Positions 23,561-32,525 of a stretch of DNA of 64,000 nucleotides are shown here, piece by piece; within the stretch, counting starts at the first letter, position 1, and every line of letters starts with the position of its first letter. The notes beneath the pieces are model-generated. The model was not told the origin of the DNA, searched no databases, and saw only the letters and a program-made list of their open reading frames with translations. The stretch lies in contig JAWKPL010000001.1 in the NCBI GenBank assembly GCA_041390685.1, positions 930,001 to 994,000 of the forward strand, given 5' to 3'. Position numbers and translations under genes: made by a program. The stretch comes from JAIBBD01 sp041390685 (lineage in GTDB: Bacteria; Chloroflexota; Dehalococcoidia; UBA2979).

Positions 23561-24550
23561 CTACTCGAGGCGTACCTCGCGCGACGAGGGCTCGCCATGC
23601 ATCCAGCGCACCAGCTCATCGACAAAGATGGCATCCACGCGGTCCTGCGTGCCGGCCGATCGGCCTGAGTCGTGAGGGCTGATGAGCACATTCGGCAGAT
23701 CCCATAGCGGCGACTCCGGCGGCAGCGGCTCCGTCGTGAACACATCGAGGTAGGCTCCACCCAGCCGTCCGCCCGCGAGACGCTCGGCGAGCGCCTCTTC
23801 GTCGACGAGCTCGCCGCGTGCGACGTTCACCAGTACGGCCCCGGCGGGCAACAGGTCGAGGCGGCGCGCATCGAACGTCGAACGCGTCTCGGCGGTGAGC
23901 GGCGCCGTCAGCACGACGATGTCGGCGGCTGGCAGCACGTCGTCGAGTCGGTCCGGTGAGGCCCACTGGTCAACGCCGTCCTCGGCGGTGGCGGGCGTCC
24001 GCCGCACCCCCACGACCCGGATGCCGAACGCGCGCGCGAACCGCGCGACATGGCCCCCGATGCTCCCGAGGCCGAAGATGACCATCGTCTGCCCGCGCAA
24101 CTCGCGCGGGAGCCGCTCGGCAGGCAGGTCGTCAGCGTCCGCCTCCCACGCGCGCCGGCGCTGCGCATCGACCCACCCGGGGATGCCGCGGTTGAGCGCG
24201 AGCACGCCCGCGATGGCGCTCTGCGCGATTGGCTCGGCGTTCGCGCCGGCCGAGTTCGTGACGGTCACGCCGCGCTGCATCAGCGTCTGAAATGCCGGGT
24301 CGTCCACTCCCGAATGTCCGAGATGCAGCCAGAGCAGGCCGGGCGCGCGAAGAGCCGCTCCCAGGATGCGCCGCGTGCCCAGCGGGCCCGACCCGAGGTT
24401 GAAGAACGCCGCCTCGATCCGCTCGAGCGCGTCGGGCGCGAGCACCTCGCCCGGCGTCTCCGGCGGCGTGAGCACTTCGAGGTCGCCGAACCGTGCAAGC
24501 GCGGGTCCGAGGCGGCGGGCGACATCGGGTGGAAGCAGGATGGTGCGCAT
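23561..24550 (-). CDS. D-isomer-specific 2-hydroxyacid dehydrogenase family protein
   Basis: A 329-residue NAD(P)-dependent dehydrogenase. The cofactor fold GLGSIGGHVARFARAFG gives the GxGxxG motif. Catalytic residues are visible: Arg in NVARGELVDEEAL, Glu in FTTEPLPPESPLW, His in VLISPHDSGRS. The substrate domain (1-100) contains HSGVDDPAFQ and ANAEPIAQSAI. Closest in style to hydroxypyruvate/glyoxylate reductase-like members. ATG 24550 is taken as the start; no strong ribosome site is seen. The enzyme reduces 2-keto acids, exact substrate unknown. Confidence 0.85.
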   Translation of the reverse strand: MRTILLPPDVARRLGPALARFGDLEVLTPPETPGEVLAPDALERIEAAFFNLGSGPLGTRRILGAALRAPGLLWLHLGHSGVDDPAFQTLMQRGVTVTNSAGANAEPIAQSAIAGVLALNRGIPGWVDAQRRRAWEADADDLPAERLPRELRGQTMVIFGLGSIGGHVARFARAFGIRVVGVRRTPATAEDGVDQWASPDRLDDVLPAADIVVLTAPLTAETRSTFDARRLDLLPAGAVLVNVARGELVDEEALAERLAGGRLGGAYLDVFTTEPLPPESPLWDLPNVLISPHDSGRSAGTQDRVDAIFVDELVRWMHGEPSSREVRLE

Positions 24551-24601
24551 GCCCGGCAGTGTAGTGCCCCGACACTTCCGGCAACACGGAGGAGGGAGCA
24601 C

Positions 24602-24633
24602 GACGAAGGCCCGCCGGTCGGCGGGCCTTCGTC
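24602..24633 (-). terminator. Terminator hairpin
   Basis: A 14-bp perfect stem (GACGAAGGCCCGCC, 24602-24615, with 24620-24633) and a 4-base loop follow the 3' end of the secreted-protein gene. Confidence 0.75.
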
Positions 24634-24650
24634 AGTGCTACGTGGATGCG

Positions 24651-25370
24651 CTAGTCAGCCGCGATGTCGTTACCGCGGCAGATCACGTACACATGCAGAT
24701 TCCAGGGCGCACTGGTCGCAGAGGTGTAGGTTGCCTCGGCGCCACTGAAGTTGCCCCAGGTCTTCTGCGTGCCGTAGAAGCCCTCCACGGGAGTGTGACC
24801 ATCAGCGTCTTCGGCCTTTGTGACCGGGTCTGCGTCAGCGGGGATGTTCTGCAGCTCGCGCGCGAAGGCGCGCCAGCCGTTCGCCTGCTCATAGTCGTTC
24901 GGGTTCGCCCCGTCCACCCGCGGGTAGCTCGCCTGCAACGCGACGTTGTCGCCGGCAACGGTGTTCCCCGGATTACCGACGTCAAGCCAGGCGCCACCAC
25001 CGGTCGCGATGTCGTCGTTGTCACATGACACCGACACGTCCGCGTAGTTCGCCGTGCTGGTGGTGGTCCCGTTCCCTGAGTTGGACACGCTCGTCTTCAC
25101 GTAGGTCCGCGCAACCTCGTCGACCTTCTCCTCGGACGCGATCAGCAGGCTGCGCTCGGCCGCCGAACTGCAGGTCGGAGCCGTTAGGGTCTTGACGCGG
25201 ATGGTCCCAAACCACTTGTTCACACACGCCTCCGCATGCGGTACGAACGCCGGGTCGCTGCCCGGGGTCGCGCCCGCGATGCGGGTGCCGACGAACGCCG
25301 CCGCCGCCACTGCGGCCAGCAGCGCGACGACAAGCGTCGCTCTCATCCCGATCGAACGCGTGATAGCCAT
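24651..25370 (-). CDS. Secreted protein of unknown function
   Basis: A 239-residue exported protein, not recognised. The N-terminus has a signal peptide (MRATLVVALLAAVAAAAFVG, cleavage probably near AGATPG). The mature part has Cys residues in EACVNK, APTCSS, VSVSCDND and VICRGND that could form two disulfides, and its end, HVYVICRGNDIAAD, looks like the final strand of a small beta domain. GGAGG is 10 bases before ATG 25370. It has its own promoter and terminator, so it is a single-gene unit. Confidence 0.65.
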   Translation of the reverse strand: MAITRSIGMRATLVVALLAAVAAAAFVGTRIAGATPGSDPAFVPHAEACVNKWFGTIRVKTLTAPTCSSAAERSLLIASEEKVDEVARTYVKTSVSNSGNGTTTSTANYADVSVSCDNDDIATGGGAWLDVGNPGNTVAGDNVALQASYPRVDGANPNDYEQANGWRAFARELQNIPADADPVTKAEDADGHTPVEGFYGTQKTWGNFSGAEATYTSATSAPWNLHVYVICRGNDIAAD

Positions 25371-25449
25371 AAGTGAGGCGCCTCCTGTTCGCCCACTGCC
25401 GTCCTCGCGGGACCGGCCTGTTCCGTCCCCACGGCATCGCCGGGGCGAC

Positions 25450-25477
25450 CATAAAGAACCGCCCTTGACTATGTCAA
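25450..25477 (-). promoter_or_regulatory. Promoter of the secreted-protein gene
   Basis: On the minus strand, a perfect TTGACA (25477-25472) is followed after 16 bases by TTTATG (25455-25450). It lies 80 bases upstream of the start at 25370, beyond the end of the MFS gene. Confidence 0.55.
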
Positions 25478-25507
25478 TATCACTTACGTCGACTGCTGGG
25501 CCGCCCG

Positions 25508-26794
25508 TCAGCCGGAGTCGGCGGGCACGAGCGCCTCAGGGGGCCGTGCGTTCGCCGCCTTTGGCCCCGTCTCGGGGAAGAACAGCATGCAGATCGCGAA
25601 CAGCGAGGGCAGCACGATCAGTGGCATCAACGCCGTGTGGTACGAACCCGTCGCCCCCGCCACGGCGCCCACCGCGATCGGCGCCACCAGTAACCCCGAT
25701 GTCTGCAGCGTGAACTGGAGCGCCTGCCCGACGGCGCGGTCGGAAGGGCTCAGGCCCGGTATCTCGAGCGGGATCGTCTGCACGATGGGGAACGGCATCC
25801 ACGCGAACGCGCCCACGAAGAACCCGACGACCCCCAGCCCGACCGGCGGGAGCGGCGACAGCATCAGGAACCACAGGAACGGCAACGCGATCCCGGCCGG
25901 CCAGATCAGCGGCTTCCGTCGCCCGAGCCGGTCCGAGATCATGCCCGCAGCCAGGTTCACCGCCAGCCCGCCCAGCTGCACAACCGCCGTGATGATGCCC
26001 GCCGTCTGCAGCGAAAGGTCCCGCTCGCGCGTGTAGAACGTCGGCAGGAACAGCATGAACGTCATGAACGTGGTCGCGCCGCCGAGGGTCGCGACGCCCA
26101 GCAGGTAGAACTCGCGACGGCGAAGCACCGTCCTCGCCGCGCCGAGCCCGCGCTGGTCGGGCCGTGCCGCCGCGTAGCTCGGAGACACGCGCTCGTACGC
26201 CGTCAGGTACCAGGCAAGCGCGCACGCGAGGAGGACCAGGCAGTTCACGCCAAAGATGACGCGCCAGCTGACCTGGTGCACGACGATCGGGAGCATGATC
26301 AGGCCCGCTGTCTGCGTGATCGTGTTCGCGGAGAGCAGCAGCCCCATCACGGTCGCGCCCTCGCGCGGCGGGATCCACTGCAGCCGCACCATGTTCATCG
26401 GGATCTGGCCCCACGAGACCCCGACCGAGTAGACGGCGAGGCTGAGCAGCAGCACCCAGAAGCTCGGCGCCAGCATCCCGACCAGCAGCGAGAGCGCCAG
26501 CACCACGATGAACGCGTTGAACGTCTTGATCGGGCTGAACCGCACCAGGTACAGGCTGGCGCCGAATACGAGCAGGTTCCCGGCCGACCGTGCCGTCCCG
26601 AGCCACCCGGCCTGCACGCTGCCGAAGCCCAGGTCGTCCTGCATCGCCGGGAGCAGGATGCCCAGCATCGCGAAGATGAACGGGGCCGCCTGCTGCTGCG
26701 CGATCACCTGCCCGATGATCACCCACCGGTAGCGAGGGAAGTGCAACTCCTCGGCGTGCCAGGGCGCGCGGTAAGCGAACGAGGGCCGACGCAT
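25508..26794 (-). CDS. MFS transporter
   Basis: A 428-residue protein with about 12 membrane helices. MFS traits include LLPAMQDDLGFGSVQAGWLGTA in the first helices, a long central cytoplasmic loop near 185-205 with many charges, and MISDRLGRRKPLIW between helices 8 and 9, a good copy of the MFS loop motif. The profile resembles anion:cation symporter or nitrate/nitrite and sugar-acid groups but cannot be placed. Start site weakly supported. Upstream, groEL's terminator separates it from the chaperonin genes. Confidence 0.8.
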   Translation of the reverse strand: MRRPSFAYRAPWHAEELHFPRYRWVIIGQVIAQQQAAPFIFAMLGILLPAMQDDLGFGSVQAGWLGTARSAGNLLVFGASLYLVRFSPIKTFNAFIVVLALSLLVGMLAPSFWVLLLSLAVYSVGVSWGQIPMNMVRLQWIPPREGATVMGLLLSANTITQTAGLIMLPIVVHQVSWRVIFGVNCLVLLACALAWYLTAYERVSPSYAAARPDQRGLGAARTVLRRREFYLLGVATLGGATTFMTFMLFLPTFYTRERDLSLQTAGIITAVVQLGGLAVNLAAGMISDRLGRRKPLIWPAGIALPFLWFLMLSPLPPVGLGVVGFFVGAFAWMPFPIVQTIPLEIPGLSPSDRAVGQALQFTLQTSGLLVAPIAVGAVAGATGSYHTALMPLIVLPSLFAICMLFFPETGPKAANARPPEALVPADSG

Positions 26795-26884
26795 CGTGCG
26801 AGGTGACCTGCCTGCTGTGCGGGACGACGTGCGTGATGCGTCGCGCCGGCTGAGCGTAGCCCCCGGAGGCGTCAGCCGCGAGGG

Positions 26885-26922
26885 GACGGACGAAGCCGCT
26901 CTCGCGAGCGGCCTCGTCGTCC
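26885..26922 (-). terminator. Terminator of groES-groEL
   Basis: GCCGCTC (26895-26901) and GAGCGGC (26906-26912) form a stem with loop TCGC, extended by imperfect GGACGACGA-type arms. It lies 17 bases after the groEL stop. Confidence 0.65.
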
Positions 26923-26938
26923 GGTTGCCGGATTCGGA

Positions 26939-28597
26939 CTAGAAGTCGCCGAAGCCCGGCCCCATGCCCATGTCATCGCCCATGCCCGGGTTGGGAGCGC
27001 GCACGGTCGGCCCCTGATTGGGGATCTCGCCGACCACGGACTCCGTCGTGAGCATGAGCGCCGCCACGGAGACGGCGTTCTCGAGCGCCACGCGGCTCAC
27101 TTTCACGGGGTCGATGATGCCGAGGTCGAACATGTCGCCCATGCGCTCCCCGGCCGCGTCGTACCCCACGTTCTGCTTCGCCGCCCGCACGTCCTGCACG
27201 ATCACGGAGCCCTCGTGGCCGCCGTTCTCGACGATCTGCCGCAGCGGCGACTCGAGCGCGCGGCGCAGGATGCGCACGGCGGTCTGCTCGTCGTGTTCCG
27301 GCAGCGTCTCGATCAGGTCGTCGAGCGCCGACTGGACGCGGATGAACGCCACGCCGCCGCCCGGGACCACGCCTTCCTCGACCGCTGAGCGGGTCGCGGA
27401 CAGCGCGTCCTCCACACGGAACTTGCGCTCGTGGACCTCGGTCTCGGTGGCGCCGCCAACCTTGATCACGGCCACGCCGCCCGCGAGCTTGGCGAGCCGC
27501 TCCTGCATCTTCTCGCGGTCATAGTCGGAGGCAGCGTCCTGGATCTGCGCCCGAATCTGGCGAATGCGCTCCTGAATCGCCTCGTCCGAACCAGCGCCCT
27601 CGATGATCGTCGTGTGGTTGGCGTCCGCGACCACACGGTGCGCACGACCGAGGTCGGCGACTTCCGCCGACTCGAGCTTGCGCCCCATGTCCTCGGTGAT
27701 GAACGTGCCGCCGGTGAGTACGGCGATGTCCTCGAGCGAGGCCTTGCGGCGGTCGCCGAATGACGGCGCCCGGCAGGCAAGCACGTTCAGGTTGCCGCGC
27801 ATCTTGTTCACGATCAGGGTCGACATCGCCTCGCCGGAGATCTCCTCGGAGATGATGACAAGGTTCTTCGAGACCTTCAGCACGCGTTCCAGCACCGGCA
27901 GGATCTCCTGCACACTCTGGATCTTGGCGTCCGTGATCAGGAGGTAGGCATCCTCGATCACACACTCCATGCGCTCGGGGTTCGTGACGAAGTACTGCGA
28001 CTCGTACCCGTGCTCGATCTGGAGGCCGTCCACGATGTCGGTCTCCGTCTGGAAGGACTTGCCTTCTTCGACGGTGATCACGCCGTCGCGGCCGACCTTC
28101 TCCATCACGTCGGCGATCAGCGCGCCGATCTCCTTGTCGTTCGCGGAGATCGAGGCCACCGCCTCGACGGTGGACTTGCCCTCGACGGGCACGGCGAGGG
28201 ACCGCAGCGCGGCCGCGGCGGCGCGCATCCCTTTGTCGAGGCCGGTCCGCAGCGCCATCGGGTTCGCGCCCGCGGCGATGTTGCGGATGCCCTCCGCGAA
28301 GATCGCCTGCGCCAGCACCGTGGCCGTGGTCGTGCCATCGCCCGCGATGTCGTTCGTGCGGATCGCGACCTGCTTCACGAGCTGCGCGCCCATGTTGTGG
28401 AAGCGGTCCGGCAGGTCGATCTCGCGCGCGACGGTCACGCCGTCCTTAGTGATAACGGCGGGCCCGTAGTTCTTGTCGAGTACGACGTTGCGACCCCGCG
28501 GGCCGAGCGTCACCTTCACCGCGTCGGCGAGGACGTCGACGCCCTCACGGAGGCCCCTGCGCGCCTCCTCCTCGAACTTGAGCTCTTTCGCTCCCAT
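26939..28597 (-). CDS. groEL: Chaperonin GroEL
   Basis: A 552-residue 60-kDa chaperonin that folds proteins inside a double-ring chamber using ATP. Family motifs are in place: VKVTLGPRGRNVVLD with YGPAVITKDGVTVA, the ATP-site GDGTTTATVLAQ, DVMEKVGRDGVITVEEG, and GGGVAFIRV with GYDAAGERMGDMF near the end. The usual GGM-repeat tail is modified to GDDMGMGPGFGDF. It starts 8 bases after groES and belongs to the HrcA/CIRCE-controlled pair. Confidence 0.97.
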   Translation of the reverse strand: MGAKELKFEEEARRGLREGVDVLADAVKVTLGPRGRNVVLDKNYGPAVITKDGVTVAREIDLPDRFHNMGAQLVKQVAIRTNDIAGDGTTTATVLAQAIFAEGIRNIAAGANPMALRTGLDKGMRAAAAALRSLAVPVEGKSTVEAVASISANDKEIGALIADVMEKVGRDGVITVEEGKSFQTETDIVDGLQIEHGYESQYFVTNPERMECVIEDAYLLITDAKIQSVQEILPVLERVLKVSKNLVIISEEISGEAMSTLIVNKMRGNLNVLACRAPSFGDRRKASLEDIAVLTGGTFITEDMGRKLESAEVADLGRAHRVVADANHTTIIEGAGSDEAIQERIRQIRAQIQDAASDYDREKMQERLAKLAGGVAVIKVGGATETEVHERKFRVEDALSATRSAVEEGVVPGGGVAFIRVQSALDDLIETLPEHDEQTAVRILRRALESPLRQIVENGGHEGSVIVQDVRAAKQNVGYDAAGERMGDMFDLGIIDPVKVSRVALENAVSVAALMLTTESVVGEIPNQGPTVRAPNPGMGDDMGMGPGFGDF

Positions 28598-28604
28598 GCG
28601 GGAC

Positions 28605-28946
28605 CTACTTCCTGCCGCGCGTGGCCTTCGGGGCCGGGGCCGGGGCGGCGGTCTCTTCCAGCTTCGCCAGGACGTCCTGGAAGCGGATCACGATGTAGTC
28701 CCCCTGATCGACCGTGATCTCCTGGCCCGTGTACTTCTGGTACAGCACACGGTCGCCTTCCTGCAGGTCGATCGTCTCGAGGACTCCCGCCTCGTTCATC
28801 TTGCCCGGGCCCACAGCCACGACGTGGCCATGCTGTGGCTTCTCCTTCGCCGAGTCGGGGATCACGATCCCGGAGAGCGTGACCTCTTCCTGCTCGACTG
28901 CCTTCAGTACGATGTGGTCCGTCAGCGGCACAACCTTCGTAGCCAA
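28605..28946 (-). CDS. groES: Co-chaperonin GroES
   Basis: The lid of the GroEL chamber, 113 residues from a TTG at 28946, preferred because AGGAGG lies 9 bases upstream and the protein then begins ATKVVPLTDHIVLK like other GroES proteins. The mobile loop is VTLSGIVIPDSAKEKPQHG and the roof region is VGPGKMNEAG. A C-terminal Ala/Pro/Lys tail of about 15 residues extends beyond the usual end. First gene of the groES-groEL operon. Confidence 0.95.
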   Translation of the reverse strand: MATKVVPLTDHIVLKAVEQEEVTLSGIVIPDSAKEKPQHGHVVAVGPGKMNEAGVLETIDLQEGDRVLYQKYTGQEITVDQGDYIVIRFQDVLAKLEETAAPAPAPKATRGRK

Positions 28947-29005
28947 CGCGTGCTGCCTCCTTCGTGCACTCAACGCCGAATCTCACTGGTCTGCGAGGGC
29001 GGATG

Positions 29006-29032
29006 TTAGCACTCTCTCGCAGAGAGTGCTAG
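29006..29032 (-). promoter_or_regulatory. CIRCE element (HrcA operator)
   Basis: TTAGCACTC (29006-29014), 9 bases, GAGTGCTAG (29024-29032) match the CIRCE consensus TTAGCACTC-N9-GAGTGCTAA at 17 of 18 arm positions. It lies 60 bases upstream of groES and implies HrcA heat-shock repression, although hrcA is not in the window. Confidence 0.95.
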
Positions 29033-29068
29033 TGCCCGTGAGCCCTCTCGCCGACAACACCTCCGCCG

Positions 29069-29084
29069 TACGCGAAATCGCGTA
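29069..29084. promoter_or_regulatory. Perfect palindrome, possible autoregulatory operator
   Basis: TACGCGAAATCGCGTA has 7-bp perfect inverted arms with a 2-base centre, 10 bases before the start of the XRE-family regulator. Such placement is common for operators of these small repressors. Confidence 0.45.
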
Positions 29085-29094
29085 TGCTGAGGCC

Positions 29095-29358
29095 ATGAGC
29101 GAGGCCACGTCAGCATGGGACGGCGCGCGGGTGCGCCAGCTCCGGGACGCGCTCGGCGACAGTCAGCAGGCGTTCGCGGATCGCCTCGGCACGCGGCAGC
29201 AGACCGTCTCCGAATGGGAACGCGGCGCCAGCCGGCCGCGGCGCATGGCGCAGCGCCTGCTCACGATGCTCGCGGAAGAGCATGCTCGCTACGCCGTCGA
29301 GGCGGACTCGCAGGGGGAGCCCCCGGCCGGGGATGCCCGGGGAGGCACACGACGGTGA
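29095..29358 (+). CDS. XRE-family helix-turn-helix regulator
   Basis: An 87-residue protein. The HTH_3 pattern is clear: ARVRQLRDALGDSQQAFADRLGT, RQQTVSEWERGASRPRRMA, then helix QRLLTMLAEEH. The C-terminal tail is Gly/Asp/Arg-rich and probably disordered. ATG 29095 is preferred; upstream in-frame codons have no site. Its stop overlaps the GTG of the DUF2851 gene by 4 bases, so the two are co-translated. It is divergent from groES with the CIRCE between them. Confidence 0.85.
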   Translation: MSEATSAWDGARVRQLRDALGDSQQAFADRLGTRQQTVSEWERGASRPRRMAQRLLTMLAEEHARYAVEADSQGEPPAGDARGGTRR

Positions 29359-30479
29359 GGCCGGCGACCGCGCTCCGTGAGCGGGCTTCGGGCGGCGCGC
29401 CTGCGGTCCGCCGCCTCTCGGAACCGCGCGCCCCGTACGGCACACCTGAGCCCCTTGCGGAGCACGAGCTCGTCGCGCTGTGGCTGCTCGGGCGGGTGCC
29501 CGAGACGACGCTTCCCTGGCCGCTGCTGCGGCCAGGGCGCGCCGGGCACGGTCCCGGACCGGACGTCCGCGAGGCCACCTTCGCCCTTCCCTCGGGCGTC
29601 GCGCGCACCGGTGCCGTCGAAGTGCACCTGCGCGCCAGCGACTTCGCGCACCATGGCCATCACCGCGACCCGGCGTACGCCCGTGTCCTCGCGCACGTCG
29701 TCTGGGAGGACGACCGCCCGGCGCCGGGATCCCCGACGGCACTGCCCGGCGGAGCCACCGCGCCGACCGTCGTCGTCGGACCAGCGCTCGGCCACAGCCC
29801 GGCGCGCCTGCGCGCGCTCGTGCGCCGTGGCCCCCGCGGTGCCGAACCATGCGCCGAGGAGTCGTCGATGCTCGGAGCAGACGAACTCACGGGGAGGATC
29901 CGCCACGAGGGCCAGCGCCGGCTCGCGGAGCGCACCTGGCATGCGGCGGCGCTCGTCGCGGAGCGCGGGTGGGACGGCGTATGGACCGAGCTCCTCGATC
30001 GCGCACTGCTTGCCAGCGCGGGCCGCTGCCATGAGTCGGACGCCCGCCGGGCCACGCTCGCGGTCCGCATCACCGGTTCGCTCGGGGACGACCTGGTGGC
30101 TGGGCTCTGTCGCGTCGCCGCCGCTGGCTCGCCGCGTGTCCTCATCCGTGCCCTTCGCGCGCACGGCACCCTCGGTCAGGGCCGGGCAGCCGAAGTCGGC
30201 TGGAACGCCGCTCTCCCGCTTCTCGCCGCGCTCGCCGCGGCCTACCAGGACATCGCCCTGGGCCGCCACGTCTCGGCCCTCGTCGCCGCGTGGCCGGCGC
30301 CGCGGCCCTACGGGCGCACGCGCGCGCTCGCGGCGCTCCTCGGGCCGGCCGCTCCGCCCACCGGGGCGCTCTACGCCCAGGGACTGCTGCATCTGCAGGA
30401 CCTCTGGTGCGAGCGCGGCGGCTGCGGCGCCTGCCCACTGTCGCCGCCCGCGCAGCCGAACGGCGGCCGCGCGTCCTAG
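29355..30479 (+). CDS. DUF2851 family protein
   Basis: A 374-residue protein of unknown function. The DUF2851 hallmark is present near residues 35-120: ELVALWLLGRVP, LRPGRAGHGPGPDVREATFAL, GAVEVHLRASDFAHHGHHRD and YARVLAHVVWEDD. The Asp, Glu-Val-His and His-rich segment resembles the active region of restriction-like or metal-binding folds, but no activity is known to me. A Cys cluster C-x6-C-x2-C lies close to the end (WCERGGCGACPL). GTG 29355 has GGAGG 9 bases upstream. Confidence 0.75.
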   Translation: MRPATALRERASGGAPAVRRLSEPRAPYGTPEPLAEHELVALWLLGRVPETTLPWPLLRPGRAGHGPGPDVREATFALPSGVARTGAVEVHLRASDFAHHGHHRDPAYARVLAHVVWEDDRPAPGSPTALPGGATAPTVVVGPALGHSPARLRALVRRGPRGAEPCAEESSMLGADELTGRIRHEGQRRLAERTWHAAALVAERGWDGVWTELLDRALLASAGRCHESDARRATLAVRITGSLGDDLVAGLCRVAAAGSPRVLIRALRAHGTLGQGRAAEVGWNAALPLLAALAAAYQDIALGRHVSALVAAWPAPRPYGRTRALAALLGPAAPPTGALYAQGLLHLQDLWCERGGCGACPLSPPAQPNGGRAS

Positions 30480-31474
30480 AGCAGCGCAAACGCCTTGCGC
30501 GACACCGTCGGCCGCACGTCCAGCGCCGCCGAAGGCGCCACCATCAGGTCAAGGTGCCGGTACGCCGCCGCACCGATCATCGCCGCGTTGTCGGTACAGA
30601 GGTCGGGCGGCGGGATGAACACCGGGATCGGCGAACGTTCTCGCAGGCGGGCGCGCAGGCGCGGGTTGGCCGCCACACCGCCGGCCAGCAGCAGCGAAGC
30701 AACACCCTCCCGCTCAGCGGCGCGGACCGCCTTCGCGGACAGCACGTCGGCGACCGACTCCTCGAAGGCATCGGCGATCGCCGCATGCGGCGGGGCGTCC
30801 GGCGCGGCGACCAGCTGCTGGACCGCGGTCTTCAGCCCGGAGAACGAGAAGTCGTCCGTCCCCCGCAGCCAGGCGCGCGGCAGCCGCACCCGGTGGGGCC
30901 CCGCCGTCGTGGCCAGCCTCGATACGGGCGGGCCGCCGGGATACCCGAGCCCGAGCAGCCGCGCCACCTTGTCGAAGGCCTCGCCTGCAGCGTCGTCGCG
31001 CGTCCCGCCGAGGCGCCGGTAGCGTCCGTGCGCCTCCATCAGCAGCAGCTCGGTGTGCCCGCCCGACACGACGAGCGCCACGGCCGGCAGCGGCGGCTCC
31101 TCCGGGAGCAGCCAGTTGGCGCAGACATGGCCCTCGATGTGGTCCGCGGGGATGAACGGCAGTCCGCGCGCGAACGCAAGTCCGCGCGCCGCGTTCAGCC
31201 CGACGACAAGCGCGCCGGGCAGCCCGGGCCCTGCCGTCGCCGCCACCGCGTCGATGCCGCCCCAGTCCGTCTCCGCATCCGCGAGCGCCTGCCGCACGAC
31301 CGGCACCACGGCGCGCAAATGCTGCCGCGCCGCCACTTCGGGGACCACGCCGCCGGTCGCCGCGTGCAGCTCCTGCTGCGAGGCGACGACGTTCGAGGCC
31401 GCACGCCGTCCGTCGACCACGACGGCCGCCGCGGTCTCGTCACAGGACGACTCAATGGCGAGGATCGTCGTCAC
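30476..31474 (-). CDS. tsaD: tRNA N6-adenosine threonylcarbamoyltransferase TsaD
   Basis: A 332-residue universal enzyme that transfers threonylcarbamoyl to A37 of ANN-decoding tRNAs together with TsaB, TsaE and TsaC. Visible motifs are ILAIESSCDETAAAVV, the metal site HIEGHVCANW, VVSGGHTELLLM, GEAFDKVARLLGLGYPGG, FSFSGLKTAV and LAGGVAANPRLRARL. GTG 31474 is chosen since the protein then begins at the conserved TTILAIESS. Its stop shares bases with the convergent DUF2851 stop. Confidence 0.95.
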   Translation of the reverse strand: MTTILAIESSCDETAAAVVVDGRRAASNVVASQQELHAATGGVVPEVAARQHLRAVVPVVRQALADAETDWGGIDAVAATAGPGLPGALVVGLNAARGLAFARGLPFIPADHIEGHVCANWLLPEEPPLPAVALVVSGGHTELLLMEAHGRYRRLGGTRDDAAGEAFDKVARLLGLGYPGGPPVSRLATTAGPHRVRLPRAWLRGTDDFSFSGLKTAVQQLVAAPDAPPHAAIADAFEESVADVLSAKAVRAAEREGVASLLLAGGVAANPRLRARLRERSPIPVFIPPPDLCTDNAAMIGAAAYRHLDLMVAPSAALDVRPTVSRKAFALL

Positions 31475-31572
31475 GCAAATCAGGATACCGGTGCCTGGCC
31501 CGAGCCGCGCGGCTCGGCCGGACGCAGGCGTCGCGACTCCCACGCATTCGCGACGCCTGCTACGTTGAGCAC

Positions 31573-32286
31573 ATGAACGACGGCCCGCCCGGCATCGACC
31601 GCCGCCTCTGGCAGCCGGCCACCAACCTGCCCGACGCCGGACCGGCGGCGTGGGACGGCGCTTCCGTGGGCGAGGACGTCACACTCGAGGTCTGGGTCGG
31701 CCCGAAGAACGGCGTTGGTGCGCGTTACTTCCGGACCTACCTCGTGAGTGACTTCGGCCGCACGACGGAGCCGGTCGTCTTCGGCATGCAGAACGCCGGA
31801 CCGTACCCCGGCTACAACTGGGTGGAAGTCATCGACTACCATGCCGTGGTCCCGATCCCGGACGGACGCGAAGTAGAGGTGCCGCCCGGTATCGAGCGGC
31901 TCATCTTCGAGCAGTTCGCCCGCCTCGTCCCCTCGGGCGGGCACCTGATGGCCGAATACGATTCAGAGGCGCGGCGTGTGACCGCGCAGGCGCTTGCCGC
32001 GCGCGTGCCGCCGCTCGCCACGCCGCTCGGCGCCCTGATGGCGGAGGTCGGTTGCGGCGACGCATTCAAGGACTGGTACATCTCCGAAGGCGGCCGAGAG
32101 GGTCCGCGTAAGCTGCAGGGCTTCCGCGCGATCGACGAAGAGCACGCGCGCCGGCGCGGCCTCGAGATGCTCGAGGCGCTGCAGACGTTCCTTGCCGGCG
32201 CGGCGGACCTCGACTGGGACCTCCAGGCGCGCACGCGACCGCTGGCACAGGCGGCCATCGACCGTCTGCGTGCTCGGTTTGCGTAG
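31573..32286 (+). CDS. Conserved protein of unknown function (possibly DUF1122)
   Basis: A 237-residue soluble protein. Elements: GEDVTLEVWVGPKNGVGARYF, YLVSDFGRTTEPVVFGMQNAGPYPGYNWVEV, a PGIERLIFEQFARLVPSGGHLMAEYDS segment, then a helical C-terminus with GCGDAFKDWYISEGGREGPRKLQGF and a final long helix. The central strand and PSGGHLMAEY resemble an acyltransferase- or methyltransferase-like core. The pattern recalls DUF1122 of archaea and thermophiles, from memory and not verified. Single gene between tsaD and fbp. No membrane segment. Confidence 0.5.
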   Translation: MNDGPPGIDRRLWQPATNLPDAGPAAWDGASVGEDVTLEVWVGPKNGVGARYFRTYLVSDFGRTTEPVVFGMQNAGPYPGYNWVEVIDYHAVVPIPDGREVEVPPGIERLIFEQFARLVPSGGHLMAEYDSEARRVTAQALAARVPPLATPLGALMAEVGCGDAFKDWYISEGGREGPRKLQGFRAIDEEHARRRGLEMLEALQTFLAGAADLDWDLQARTRPLAQAAIDRLRARFA

Positions 32287-32525
32287 GACCCCCCAGTTCC
32301 CGTGACCCCGCACGCGGTTTGCCGGGGATGGGCCGTTTGATACGATGACGCCTGCCGCCCATGGCCGCGCGCAGCCGCCCTGAGCGATTGCCGCGCTGTG
32401 TATGGTGGCCCTGCGCGCGGGATACACGGAGCCGTCCTCGCCCCGTTCGAGGCGAGCACACGGGCCGCGCTCAGGCACGAAGCTCGACACGGATAAACGT
32501 GGGACGTGCAGAGGAAGGAGCGGCC

